Notes under the pieces: model-generated
What the model saw: only the letters and a program-made list of their open reading frames with translations
Databases searched by the model: none
Told to the model about the DNA's origin: nothing
Translations under genes and position numbers: made by a program
Source of the DNA: Undibacterium paludis
GTDB taxonomy: Bacteria; Pseudomonadota; Gammaproteobacteria; Burkholderiales; Burkholderiaceae_D
Reading direction: 5' to 3'
Assembly (NCBI RefSeq): GCF_022568815.1
Contig: NZ_JAKZHX010000009.1
Coordinates: 248,001-312,000, forward strand
DNA length: 64,000 bases
Shown: positions 25,753 through 34,746 of the stretch, piece by piece
Layout of the letters: each line of letters starts with the position of its first letter
How positions within the stretch are numbered: the stretch's first letter is position 1

Positions 25753-27576
25753 ATGAACAGCCCAATAAGCCCGTCTGCCGTCACTTCCCCTATACCTGCA
25801 CGCCTGGTGCAATTGCGTACCGCCATGCGAGCCCAGGGTCTGGATGCCTACATCATCCCTTCCGCCGATCCGCATTTGTCAGAATACCTGCCTGAACGCT
25901 GGCAGGGGCGCAGCTATTTCTCCGGTTTTACGGGTTCTGTTGGCACGCTGGTCGTGACGGCAGATTTTGCCGGTTTGTGGGTGGATAGCCGTTACTGGAG
26001 TTCTGCCGAAGCAGAATTGGCGCCAACCGGCATACAGATGATGAAAATCGCCTCGGCGGCAGCCACCCTGCATATAGACTGGCTGGCAAACAACCTGGCC
26101 GCGGGCCAGATTGTGGGTGTAGACGGCATGGTGCTGGGCCTGGCAACAGCCAGGGCATTGGAGCAAGCCTTGAGCAGTAAACAGATCAGTCTTAATACAT
26201 CGCATGACCTGCTACAGGAAGTCTGGGATGGTCGCCCAACCCTGCCGCTATCACCTATATATGAACATCTGCCGCCCTTCGCCACCGTTGCCCGCAAAGA
26301 CAAACTGGCCATGATCAGGGAAGAAATGCGTAGCAAAAATGCCGACTGGCACTTTGTATCGACGGTGGATGACCTGGCATGGATTTTCAATCTGCGCGGT
26401 TCAGACGTCAGCTATAACCCGGTATTTGTCGGCCACGCCCTGATCAGCCAGCACAGTGCAACCTTATATGTGTCAAAAAGCAAGGTAACGGCAGAACTCG
26501 CCGCCACACTGGCTGCTGACGGCATCAAACTGGGCGACTATACCGAAGCCACCACCGCCCTGGCAGCGCTACCTGCAAACAGCGCGATATTGGTAGACCC
26601 GCGCAGAATCACCTATGGCTTCAGGCAAGCCATCCCGGCGTCGGTACGTGTCGTTGAAGCTATCAATCCTTCTGTTTTTGCCAAATCACGCAAGACCCCA
26701 GAAGAAGCACAATTCGTTCGCGAAGCCATGGAACAAGATGGCGCAGCACTGTGTGAATTCTTCAGCTGGCTTGAATCAGCACTAGGCAAAGAAGAAATCA
26801 CTGAGCTCACCATTGATGAAAAAATCTGTGCAGCCCGCGCCCGCCAGCCACATTTTGTGTCACCCAGCTTTAATACCATTGCCGGCTTCAATGCAAACGG
26901 CGCCATGCCACATTACCGCGCCACCAAAGAATCCCATGCGACGATAGCCGGTGATGGCCTGTTACTGATCGATTCTGGCGGCCAGTACCTGAACGGCACC
27001 ACCGACATCACGCGCGTAGTGCCGGTAGGCCAGGTGTCAGAAGCGCAAAAACGGGACTTTACTCTGGTCCTGAAAGGCGTCATCAATCTGTCGCAAATGC
27101 GCTTCCCGCGCGGCACATTGTCACCCATGCTCGATACCGTAGCACGTGCACCTATCTGGGCGGAGGGCATCAACTTTGGACATGGCACCGGCCACGGTGT
27201 AGGTTACTTCCTGAATGTACATGAAGGCCCGCAAAACATTTCCGGTGCAATCGCTGAAGCGCATATGGCAATGGAAGTCGGCATGATCACATCCAATGAA
27301 CCTGGTATTTATCGCCCGGGAAAATGGGGTGTCAGGATAGAAAACCTGTTGCTTAATGTAGCAGCCATGCAAACCGAATTTGGCGAATACCTGGCGTTTG
27401 AAACACTGACACTGTGCCCCATAGACACACGCTGCATCATCACCAGCCTGTTGCGCGAAGATGAAGTCAAATGGCTCAATGACTACCATGCAACGGTCTT
27501 GCAACGTCTGTCCGGCCGCGTATCAGGTTCGGCGCTGGAGTGGCTGAAAGAAAGAACCCAAGCGATTGTCCGCTAG
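25753..27576 (+). CDS. pepP: Xaa-Pro aminopeptidase (M24B, aminopeptidase P)
   Basis: 607 aa. Two creatinase-like N-terminal domains (about residues 10-300, beginning LRTAMRAQGLDAYIIPSADPH with SPGF-type FSGFTGSVGTLVV) precede the pita-bread catalytic domain. The metal ligands are visible: Asp residues in LLIDSGGQYLNGTTDITR, His in FGHGTGHGVGYF, Glu in TSNEPGIYRPGKWG and Glu in GVRIENL. The length corresponds to the long three-domain form seen in eukaryotes and many proteobacteria rather than the 440-aa E. coli PepP. It removes the N-terminal residue before proline in the cytoplasm. It ends at a bidirectional terminator facing phoR. Confidence 0.94.
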   Translation: MNSPISPSAVTSPIPARLVQLRTAMRAQGLDAYIIPSADPHLSEYLPERWQGRSYFSGFTGSVGTLVVTADFAGLWVDSRYWSSAEAELAPTGIQMMKIASAAATLHIDWLANNLAAGQIVGVDGMVLGLATARALEQALSSKQISLNTSHDLLQEVWDGRPTLPLSPIYEHLPPFATVARKDKLAMIREEMRSKNADWHFVSTVDDLAWIFNLRGSDVSYNPVFVGHALISQHSATLYVSKSKVTAELAATLAADGIKLGDYTEATTALAALPANSAILVDPRRITYGFRQAIPASVRVVEAINPSVFAKSRKTPEEAQFVREAMEQDGAALCEFFSWLESALGKEEITELTIDEKICAARARQPHFVSPSFNTIAGFNANGAMPHYRATKESHATIAGDGLLLIDSGGQYLNGTTDITRVVPVGQVSEAQKRDFTLVLKGVINLSQMRFPRGTLSPMLDTVARAPIWAEGINFGHGTGHGVGYFLNVHEGPQNISGAIAEAHMAMEVGMITSNEPGIYRPGKWGVRIENLLLNVAAMQTEFGEYLAFETLTLCPIDTRCIITSLLREDEVKWLNDYHATVLQRLSGRVSGSALEWLKERTQAIVR

Positions 27577-27591
27577 TCAAACAGAGTATCC

Positions 27592-27632
27592 GAAACAAAA
27601 AAACCGCAATAACTTGCGGTTTTTTTGTTTTT
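27592..27632. terminator. Bidirectional terminator between pepP and phoR
   Basis: AAAAACCGCAA/TTGCGGTTTTT stem with loop TAAC, flanked by A7 and T7 runs. It ends both pepP (plus) and the pst-pho operon (minus, phoR stop at 27668). Confidence 0.92.
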
Positions 27633-27667
27633 GCTGACTTATGTGTTAGTTCGATACATCCAAGTTT

Positions 27668-28960
27668 TCAGACACTGACTGCAGCAACTGGAAACTGTAC
27701 ACAAAACTTGCTGCCAACATCCGGTGTTGACTCTATCAAGAGATTAGCCTTGTGCCGCAACAGCACATGCTTGACGATAGCCAAACCCAGTCCCGTCCCC
27801 TGGGTCTCACGCGAACGGCTTTTGTCTACCCGGTAAAAACGTTCAGTCAAACGCGAAATATGCTCGGGACTGATGCCTATGCCATCATCTTGCACAGCAA
27901 ACTTGGGCCCCTGCTCTGTATCTATCCAGGTAATCCGGATATTCCCGTTCTCTGGCGTATAACGAATGGCATTGGTCACCAGATTGGTCAGTGCACTACG
28001 TATTTCATCATTGCTACCCTTGATATCCGGCCCGCTGCACTCCAGGGTAATCTGGTGCCTGCCGGCAGACAGGGCATGCGCCTCCTGCAAAATCTGCTCC
28101 AGCATACCCAGCATATTGATGCGTTCAGGACGTGGCGGATGATCAACTGATTCCAGCCTGGTCAGGGTCAGCATGTCCTCTACCAGGCGCTGCATGCGCT
28201 CGCCCTGCTCTGTCATCAATTTCAGGTGCATATTGCGCGTCTGGTTATCAAGATCACTCTGCATGGAGGCGATTTCCAAAAATCCATTGATGACAGTCAG
28301 CGGAGTACGCAACTCATGGGAGGCATTCGCAATAAAATCCCTGCGCATCATGTCTATGCGCTCTGACTCGGTAACATCATGCGTGACCAGGATCTGACGA
28401 CGGTTCTCAAAGGGAATGATATGGGCAATCAACTTGCGATCGCGAAATGACAGGGTCAGCGGCGTGTCATAACGCCCCAGGATGATGTAATCCATGAACT
28501 CCGGGCTACGGACCAGGTTGGTCACACGCATGCCCTTGTCCTGCGCATGGCTGAGCCCGAGGTGACTTTCCGCAGCAGGATTGCACCACTCCAGGAACAA
28601 AACATCGTCCATGATCACCACGCCATCAGGCAACAGTGTCATGGCCTGGCGAAAGCGCGCCAGCCATTCTGCCAGCTCAGCCTGGTTTTTTTCATCACCA
28701 CGGCGCAACTTGTAAAGGCGTGAGAAAATATCCGTCCACGCTCCCCAGCCATCGGGCAGGCGCGAACTGCTGGGATGATCCAGCCAGTCAGCAAGACGTT
28801 GCAGGTAAAAAAGCTGCACGCAAAATAAAGCGATCATGCCAGACATGCCGATGACCAGGCCCGCAGTTGCGCCCCAAAGATAGATGGCGCTGGCCGTACC
28901 CAGCAGCACGAGTGCGATGCGTACCACGGCAGAAATCCAGAAAATAAGGCGAGGCGACAT
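27668..28960 (-). CDS. phoR: Phosphate regulon sensor histidine kinase PhoR
   Basis: 430 aa. Two N-terminal membrane helices (about 8-28 and 30-52) with almost no periplasmic loop, a linker, then a PAS domain (residues ~100-195; PDGVVIMDDVLFLEWCNPAA). The HisKA box is FIANASHELRTPLTVINGF with the phosphorylated His215. The ATPase domain has N (LTNLVTNAIRYTP), G1 (VQDDGIGI) and G2 (GTGLGLAIVKH) boxes. This is the PhoR architecture, in which phosphate is sensed through PstSCAB-PhoU rather than by a periplasmic domain. Last gene of the pstSCAB-phoU-phoB-phoR row; 252 bp separate it from phoB, wider than the other gaps. Confidence 0.96.
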   Translation of the reverse strand: MSPRLIFWISAVVRIALVLLGTASAIYLWGATAGLVIGMSGMIALFCVQLFYLQRLADWLDHPSSSRLPDGWGAWTDIFSRLYKLRRGDEKNQAELAEWLARFRQAMTLLPDGVVIMDDVLFLEWCNPAAESHLGLSHAQDKGMRVTNLVRSPEFMDYIILGRYDTPLTLSFRDRKLIAHIIPFENRRQILVTHDVTESERIDMMRRDFIANASHELRTPLTVINGFLEIASMQSDLDNQTRNMHLKLMTEQGERMQRLVEDMLTLTRLESVDHPPRPERINMLGMLEQILQEAHALSAGRHQITLECSGPDIKGSNDEIRSALTNLVTNAIRYTPENGNIRITWIDTEQGPKFAVQDDGIGISPEHISRLTERFYRVDKSRSRETQGTGLGLAIVKHVLLRHKANLLIESTPDVGSKFCVQFPVAAVSV

Positions 28961-29212
28961 GAATGGTCCTGAAAATTGCGAGGATTTTATGATGACTTAT
29001 TTGGTATAGGCAGGTTACGCCGATAGCTTGCCAACATCAATGTATCGTCCAGTTTACTCCAAAGAGCATCACATTTCGACTACAAAAACAGGCAGCTTAT
29101 CAACATTCCATTGAGGTAAAAATATAAAGCGTAACGCCCTGAATTACCGATGAAAAGACCTACCTGATGCCGTCTGGCCAAATTACAGATACAACATCAG
29201 GCATGAACAGGT
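28961..29212 (-). other. 252-bp spacer between phoB and phoR
   Basis: No open frame of note. Contains a long-loop inverted repeat (CCTGATG near 29163 and CATCAGG near 29195). It could carry a phoR promoter or a processing site that adjusts PhoR level relative to PhoB; no PhoB-box match is seen in it. Confidence 0.4.
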
Positions 29213-29899
29213 TTATTTTTCAGAAAGCATGTAGCCTACGCTGCGCACCGTCTTGATCAGGGATTCGGCATTTTTAAGCACTTTGCGCAAACGAAGGACA
29301 TGAACGTCAACCGTACGTTCTTCGATGACGACATGGTCGCCCCAGACCTTATCGAGCAACTGACTGCGCGAAAATACTCTTTCCGGGTGGGCCATGAAAA
29401 ATTTCAGCAACTTGTATTCAGCGTGGCCGATATCAACTTTGCTATCCTCAATCTTCACGGTACAACTGACCGGGTCCAGCACTACCGGCCCAGCCGTCAA
29501 CGCTGTCTGTGCATGTTCAGGGCTCTTGCGACGCAGTAGCGCCTTGATCCTGGCTGTCAGTTCGCGTGGTGAAAACGGCTTGGTGACATAGTCATCAGCA
29601 CCATGATCAAGACCGGCAATCTTGTCCTCTTCCATGCTCTTGGCAGTCAGCATGATGACAGGAATTTCATTGAACTGGCGATCAGAACGTATCTTCGACA
29701 AGAGACGCAGACCACTCTGGTCAGGCAACATCCAGTCCAGCAAAATCAGTTGTGGTGTACGGCGCTGCAGGTAATCCCAGGCCTCGGCCGTAGAATTGAC
29801 CGCAAAAGTATTCCAGCCTGCGGCGCGCAGCGAAAAACTCACCAGCTCCACGATTGCCGGCTCGTCTTCCACGATCAGTATTGTTGTATCTGTAGCCAT
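29213..29899 (-). CDS. phoB: Phosphate regulon response regulator PhoB
   Basis: 228 aa from ATG 29899 (a TTG two codons upstream is less likely). The receiver domain (residues 5-120) has the acidic pair EDEP, the phosphorylated Asp in LILLDWMLPDQSG (near residue 52), and Lys in DDYVTKPFSPREL. The C-terminal winged helix (residues ~135-228) of the OmpR/PhoB type ends KTVRSVGYMLS. It binds direct-repeat PHO boxes as a dimer; matching boxes occur at 34622-34639, 34681-34698 and 40168-40196. Its start lies about 9 bases after the phoU stop. Confidence 0.97.
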   Translation of the reverse strand: MATDTTILIVEDEPAIVELVSFSLRAAGWNTFAVNSTAEAWDYLQRRTPQLILLDWMLPDQSGLRLLSKIRSDRQFNEIPVIMLTAKSMEEDKIAGLDHGADDYVTKPFSPRELTARIKALLRRKSPEHAQTALTAGPVVLDPVSCTVKIEDSKVDIGHAEYKLLKFFMAHPERVFSRSQLLDKVWGDHVVIEERTVDVHVLRLRKVLKNAESLIKTVRSVGYMLSEK

Positions 29900-29908
29900 C
29901 GTCAATAA

Positions 29909-30619
29909 TTAATTTTGTTGTTCCTGCTTGCTTGCCACGTAGTCAGAGTGGCGGATGTCCTTGCCTTCAACGATATAAATCGTATGCTCGGCGATATTTT
30001 TTGCGTGATCGCCAATACGCTCTATCGCTTTTGCCACCCACAAGGCATTCAAAGAAGACGAAATTGTGCTGGGGTCTTCCATCATGAAGGTGATCAGGTT
30101 GCGCATGATGGAGCGAAAATCATTATCGATAATCGCATCCTGGGCAATCAATTGCACGGCCTTGCTCTCATCAAGACGGGCAAAGGCATCAAGTGACTGA
30201 TGCAGCATGTCGGCCACGCTACTGGCCAGTACACGCACTGTTTCATAGCCGCTGAACATCGGCACACCGCGGCGATTGGCGGCAGCTTCCTTGGAAATGC
30301 GCGCAATCTTGGTCGATTCGTCACCGATGCGTTCCAGGTCGGTAATTACTTTGCCAGTTGCCATTACGGTACGCAAATCATTTGCAGCCGGTTGACGTTT
30401 GACGATCAGGTGGCTGCACATGTCATCAAGCGTCACTTCCAGACGATTAACTTCCAGATCAGACTGTATCACTGACTCAGCCTGTTCCGCATTACCCGTG
30501 CGGAAACAGGACATGGCATCGTGAAAATGGCTTTCAACCAAGCCGCCCATCAACAAGACCTTGGAGCGTATCGTCTCCAGATCCATATCATATTGTTTTG
30601 AAGAATGTTCGCCTGTCAC
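29909..30619 (-). CDS. phoU: Phosphate signalling regulator PhoU
   Basis: 236 aa. I use the GTG at 30619 (VTGEHSSKQYDMDLETIRSKV) because AGGAGAAACC lies directly upstream; an ATG 7 codons further up would place the RBS inside the coding region. Two PhoU repeats of three-helix bundles are visible, each with the metal-binding E/DxxxD-type motifs (DLERIGDESTKIA near residue 100 and AIERIGDHAKNIAEH near 205). PhoU links the Pst transporter to PhoR and keeps the Pho response off when phosphate is plentiful. Lies between pstB and phoB. Confidence 0.96.
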   Translation of the reverse strand: MTGEHSSKQYDMDLETIRSKVLLMGGLVESHFHDAMSCFRTGNAEQAESVIQSDLEVNRLEVTLDDMCSHLIVKRQPAANDLRTVMATGKVITDLERIGDESTKIARISKEAAANRRGVPMFSGYETVRVLASSVADMLHQSLDAFARLDESKAVQLIAQDAIIDNDFRSIMRNLITFMMEDPSTISSSLNALWVAKAIERIGDHAKNIAEHTIYIVEGKDIRHSDYVASKQEQQN

Positions 30620-30713
30620 AGGTTTCTCCTGAATTCGCAATTACAAAAGTTAAAACGACATACCCGATTATTGCCTTTGCCATGCAAAGACAATATTTGC
30701 AGGGTGGCGTTTT

Positions 30714-31493
30714 TCAGCCGAAACGGCCAGTAATATAGTCTTGTGTCTCTTTCTTCACAGGATTCATGAAGATGTGATCCGTTTCGCCAAATTCCACCAG
30801 TTCACCCAGATACATATAGGCAGTGTAGTCCGAGCAACGGGCTGCCTGCTGCATATTATGGGTGACGATGGCAATGGTGTATTCTTCTTTCAGCTCATTG
30901 ATCAACTCTTCAATTTTCACTGTAGAGATAGGGTCCAGTGCAGAAGTCGGCTCATCAAGCAGCAATACTTCAGGCTTGACGGCTACACCACGCGCAATGC
31001 ATAGGCGTTGTTGCTGACCACCGGACAAACTCAGGCCACTCTTGTTGAGCTTGTCTTTGACTTCAGTCCAGATTGCTGCTTTTTTCAAGGCCCATTCTAC
31101 GCGCTCATCCATTTCACCCTTGGACAGATTTTCATATAAGCGCACGCCAAAAGCGATATTGTCATACACAGACATGGGGAAAGGTGTCGGTTTTTGGAAC
31201 ACCATGCCGACGCGGGCACGCAGCAGATTGATATCCTGGTCGCTATCAAGGATATTTTTGCCGTTGTAAATGATCTTGCCCTCTGCGCGCTGACCAGGAT
31301 ACAGGTCATACATGCGGTTTAGCGTACGCAACAACGTCGATTTACCACAGCCGGACGGGCCGATAAAGGCAGTGACTTTCTTGTCAAATATATTCAGATT
31401 AATATCGCGCAGGCTACGGGTCGCGCCGTAGAAGAAATTCAGCCCGCCGATTTCGATTGCTTTTTTCTGTGTAGAGTCTTGTGTAGTAGTCAT
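30714..31493 (-). CDS. pstB: Phosphate ABC transporter ATP-binding protein PstB
   Basis: 259 aa. Walker [10 protein letters not shown] (residues ~45-53), signature [16 protein letters not shown] (~155) and Walker [17 protein letters not shown] (~172) with the switch His in [21 protein letters not shown] and the [16 protein letters not shown] segment are PstB hallmarks. It powers high-affinity phosphate import with PstA and PstC. 13 bp after pstA and 94 bp before phoU in the same operon. Confidence 0.97.
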   Translation of the reverse strand: MTTTQDSTQKKAIEIGGLNFFYGATRSLRDINLNIFDKKVTAFIGPSGCGKSTLLRTLNRMYDLYPGQRAEGKIIYNGKNILDSDQDINLLRARVGMVFQKPTPFPMSVYDNIAFGVRLYENLSKGEMDERVEWALKKAAIWTEVKDKLNKSGLSLSGGQQQRLCIARGVAVKPEVLLLDEPTSALDPISTVKIEELINELKEEYTIAIVTHNMQQAARCSDYTAYMYLGELVEFGETDHIFMNPVKKETQDYITGRFG

Positions 31494-31506
31494 ATCGAGG
31501 CCAGTA

Positions 31507-32379
31507 TTAATGCTGTGTTTTTTGGTTAAACAAAGTGCGCGATAAAATATTCAAACCGAGTACGCTGAAGGTAATCAGCAAGGCGCCGCCCCAGGCCAGT
31601 TCGCGCCAATTGTCATAAGGGCTTGTGGCAAACTGATAGATCACCATAGGCAGATTGGCCATAGGCTTGTTCATGTCAGCGTTAAAGAACTGATTGCTCA
31701 GCGCGGTGTACAGCAAAGGCGCTGTTTCGCCAGAGATACGGGCAACCGCCAGCAAGATACCCGTCACAACGCCGGCCTTGACGGCACGCAAACGTATCAG
31801 CAGCGCGACTTTCCAGCGTGGCGCACCCAATGCAAATGCAGCCTCGCGCAAACTGGCAGGAACCAGACCCAGCATATTGTCCGTAGTACGCACAACGACA
31901 GGAATAGCAATCAGCGAGATGGCAATACTGCCAGCCCAACCAGAGAAGTGCTTGACGTTGGCAACATAGATTGCATACACGAACAAACCGATCACGATAG
32001 ATGGCGCCGACAACATGATGTCGGTAACAAAACGTGTAATAAAACCAAACCAGCTTTTATCACCGTATTCCGCCAGGTAAATACCGGCGAGGATACCGAT
32101 AGGCGTAGAGATGATCGTTGCACTGACAACCATGACGAAGCTGCCAAAAATCGCATTCATCAAACCACCACCATCACTACCAGGCGCAGGAGTTGACTCG
32201 GTGAACATGGCAAGATTGACGGCACTAAGTCCGTTTTTTATCAGAGTAAACAATATCCACATCAAGAAAAATATGCCAAGCGCCATAGCAAATGACGACA
32301 GACCTATCCCCAGTTTGTGCATGAGCAACCGGCGGCGATATACCGGATTATCGGCAGATTGCATTGTTGAGTTTTCCAT
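31507..32379 (-). CDS. pstA: Phosphate ABC transporter permease PstA
   Basis: 290 aa with six predicted membrane segments. The conserved ABC permease loop ([21 protein letters not shown], with the EAA...G motif, residues ~180-200) contacts PstB. The N-terminal cytoplasmic tail is ~35 residues. Its ATG overlaps the pstC stop by one base (TAATG), showing translational coupling. Forms the phosphate channel with PstC in the inner membrane. Confidence 0.95.
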   Translation of the reverse strand: MENSTMQSADNPVYRRRLLMHKLGIGLSSFAMALGIFFLMWILFTLIKNGLSAVNLAMFTESTPAPGSDGGGLMNAIFGSFVMVVSATIISTPIGILAGIYLAEYGDKSWFGFITRFVTDIMLSAPSIVIGLFVYAIYVANVKHFSGWAGSIAISLIAIPVVVRTTDNMLGLVPASLREAAFALGAPRWKVALLIRLRAVKAGVVTGILLAVARISGETAPLLYTALSNQFFNADMNKPMANLPMVIYQFATSPYDNWRELAWGGALLITFSVLGLNILSRTLFNQKTQH

Positions 32380-33425
32380 TATTTGGCTCCTTCTTTTCTG
32401 GACAAGCCCAGCAACAACAGTTTGGCAGCCGACAATACAATGAAAGTGATGACAAACAAAATCAGGCCAAGCAAAAATAACGAGGATGTGTGCAAGACTG
32501 TTTCTGCCTCTGCAAATTCATTCGCCAGGGTCGAGGCGATGCTGTTACCGGCAGCAAACAATGACCAGGACAAGTGATGTGAGTTACCGATCATGAAGGT
32601 AATCGCCATGGTTTCACCAAGAGCGCGCCCCAGACCCAGCATGACACCGCCAACCACACCTATCTTGGTATACGGCAGCACTATCTTGCGCACTACTTCC
32701 CATTTGGTGCACCCAAGGCCATAAGCGGATTCTTTCAGCACTGGTGGCACGACTTCAAACACATCGCGCATGACTGAAGAAATAAAAGGAATAATCATGA
32801 TTGCCAATACAACACCGGCCGAGAGCATGCCCATGCCTATCATGGGGCCGGAGAACAGAATACCGATGACCGGCAGCTTGCCCAGCGTAGCAGCCAGCAT
32901 CGGCTGTACATATTGTGAAAACAAGGGCGCAAATACAAACAGGCCCCACATGCCATAAATAATGCTGGGCACACCTGCCAGCAATTCGATCGCTGTACCC
33001 AGAGGACGTTTGAGCCAGTTAGGGCAGATTTCCGTCAGGAACAGGGCAATACCGAAACTGACGGGAAAAGCAATCAGCAGAGCAATCACTGAGGTAACCA
33101 ATGTGCCGACAATAGCGATCATACCGCCGAATTTGTCATTGACGGGGTCCCATTCTATCGTCCAGATAAATGGCAGACCGAACTCCTTCATCGCCGGAAT
33201 GGAGCGCAGGAACAGGGAAATGATAATACCGACCAGTGCCACCAATACAAGAGCAGCAAATATAAAGGTCAGTTTATGGAAAATGAAATCTTGCAAACGC
33301 TGGCGGCGCATGACGGCGGCCATTACCGCAGGGTCGATTTGTTCAACCTGGTGCTGTGATGTATTTGCGTTGGATGGAATTGCAGTTGGTGCAGTCATGT
33401 TGACGGAGGACATTTGAGTAGTCAT
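32379..33425 (-). CDS. pstC: Phosphate ABC transporter permease PstC
   Basis: 348 aa when started at ATG 33425 ([18 protein letters not shown]); later ATGs at 33413 and 33398 are possible and none has a strong RBS. A polar N-terminal tail of ~50 residues precedes six membrane helices. The permease loop [22 protein letters not shown] (about residue 230) is the EAA motif, and [19 protein letters not shown] is typical of PstC. 92 bp after pstS. Confidence 0.95.
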   Translation of the reverse strand: MTTQMSSVNMTAPTAIPSNANTSQHQVEQIDPAVMAAVMRRQRLQDFIFHKLTFIFAALVLVALVGIIISLFLRSIPAMKEFGLPFIWTIEWDPVNDKFGGMIAIVGTLVTSVIALLIAFPVSFGIALFLTEICPNWLKRPLGTAIELLAGVPSIIYGMWGLFVFAPLFSQYVQPMLAATLGKLPVIGILFSGPMIGMGMLSAGVVLAIMIIPFISSVMRDVFEVVPPVLKESAYGLGCTKWEVVRKIVLPYTKIGVVGGVMLGLGRALGETMAITFMIGNSHHLSWSLFAAGNSIASTLANEFAEAETVLHTSSLFLLGLILFVITFIVLSAAKLLLLGLSRKEGAK

Positions 33426-33517
33426 GGGTGTCTTTTCGACCGGGAGGTGACCCGGACAATACCGGATCACCCCATATCAATTTAATTCAACAGTCTGAAT
33501 CAGTTCAGGTCCAACGA

Positions 33518-34561
33518 TTACCACAGGGCTTTGCCGCTGCCATCCTTGACTTTTGCTTTCCAGCTGTCTTCGATCAGTTTGATTACTGGTGCTGGCAGGG
33601 ACACGTATTCCAGTTCAGCAGCCATGGCGCCACCGTTTTTGAATGCCCAGTCAAAGAATTTCAACACTTCTTTGCCTTTTTCTGCATCAGCCTGGGATTT
33701 GTGCATCAGGATGAAAGATGCACCAGTAACAGGCCAGGTCAATTTGCCAGGCTGGTTGGTCAGTACCAGGTACATGCCAGGCGCCTTGCTCCAGTCCGCA
33801 CCCGCTGCAGCCGCCTTGAAGTTTTCGTCATCTGGTTCAGCGAACTGGCCATCAGCATTCTTCAACAAGGTGTAAGTCATCTTGTTTTTCTTGACGTAAG
33901 CATATTCAACATAGCCGATGGAATTTCTGATTTGCTTGACGCTGGAAGCAACACCTTCATTACCCTTGCCACCCACACCGACTGGCCATTTGACTGCAGT
34001 GGAAGAACCAACAGCCGTTTTGAAGTCTGCACTGACTTTGCTCAGGTAATCAGTCCACAAAAAAGTGGTACCAGAACCGTCAGAACGGTGTACGACGGTG
34101 ATGTCTTCTGCAGGCAGTTTCAGGCCAGCATTGATGGCGGCGATTTCAGGTGCATTCCACTTGGTGATTTTGCCCATGTAGATGGCTGCCAGTACATCAC
34201 CGGTCATCTTCATTTTGCCAGGAGCGATGCCGTCCAGGTTCACCACAGGAACCACACCGCCGATGATGGCCGGGAACTGTGTCAGGCCATCAGCTTCAAG
34301 TTCTTCAAGCTTCAGGGGCATGTCTGAAGCACCGAAATCAACTGTTTTTGCCTTGATCTGTTTGATACCGCCGCCGGAGCCGATGGATTGATAGTTCAAT
34401 CCATTGCCGCTGGCTTTTTTATAGGCTTCTGCCCATTTTGCATAAATTGGGTAAGGGAAAGTCGCGCCAGCGCCTGTAATATCGGCAGCCTGGACTGCAC
34501 CAAATGTTACAGCAACGCCAATTGCAGCGATGAGAGTTTTGACAACACGTTTGATTTGCAT
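33518..34561 (-). CDS. pstS: Periplasmic phosphate-binding protein PstS
   Basis: 347 aa from ATG 34561, with GAGGTG as RBS; the in-frame GTG two codons upstream is part of that Shine-Dalgarno sequence. Signal peptide residues ~1-25 (ending AVQAAD). The mature protein starts ITGAGATFPYPIYAKWAEAY and has phosphate-binding segments IGSGGGIKQIKAKTVDFGASD and HRSDGSGTTFLWTDYL, as in E. coli PstS. It delivers phosphate to PstCAB. First gene of the pst-pho operon, preceded by a PHO box with correct spacing to a -10-like TACAGT. Confidence 0.97.
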   Translation of the reverse strand: MQIKRVVKTLIAAIGVAVTFGAVQAADITGAGATFPYPIYAKWAEAYKKASGNGLNYQSIGSGGGIKQIKAKTVDFGASDMPLKLEELEADGLTQFPAIIGGVVPVVNLDGIAPGKMKMTGDVLAAIYMGKITKWNAPEIAAINAGLKLPAEDITVVHRSDGSGTTFLWTDYLSKVSADFKTAVGSSTAVKWPVGVGGKGNEGVASSVKQIRNSIGYVEYAYVKKNKMTYTLLKNADGQFAEPDDENFKAAAAGADWSKAPGMYLVLTNQPGKLTWPVTGASFILMHKSQADAEKGKEVLKFFDWAFKNGGAMAAELEYVSLPAPVIKLIEDSWKAKVKDGSGKALW

Positions 34562-34605
34562 GTTCACCTCAGAGTTAAAATACAGTATTCAGTACTACGA
34601 GGCGC

Positions 34606-34639
34606 ACTGTACAAGCCAAATATGACAAGATTATGACGT
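34606..34639 (-). promoter_or_regulatory. PHO box and -10 region of pstS
   Basis: On the minus strand the half-sites ACGTCAT and TTGTCAT begin 11 bp apart (34639 and 34628), followed by exactly 10 bp and then TACAGT (34611-34606) as the -10. This is the PhoB-activated promoter layout in which the PHO box replaces the -35. It drives pstSCAB-phoU-phoB-phoR. Confidence 0.85.
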
Positions 34640-34680
34640 GTCACAAAGTACCTGAAATAATTGACCTTATTATCATTTTT

Positions 34681-34714
34681 TTGTCATAAACTTGTCATTT
34701 AGGCCGTCTAGAAT
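34681..34714 (+). promoter_or_regulatory. PHO box and -10 region of ppk1
   Basis: On the plus strand TTGTCAT AAAC TTGTCAT (34681-34698) is a strong direct-repeat PHO box. Ten bases later comes TAGAAT (34709-34714) as the -10. The ppk1 start is 32 bp further on. Confidence 0.88.
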
Positions 34715-34746
34715 AGCTTACGTATATATATGACGGTGTTTATGAC

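Noticed and set aside
33428-34327. 299-codon plus-strand frame opposite pstS
   Set aside because: Fully antisense to pstS, His/Cys-rich composition, no signal or domain.
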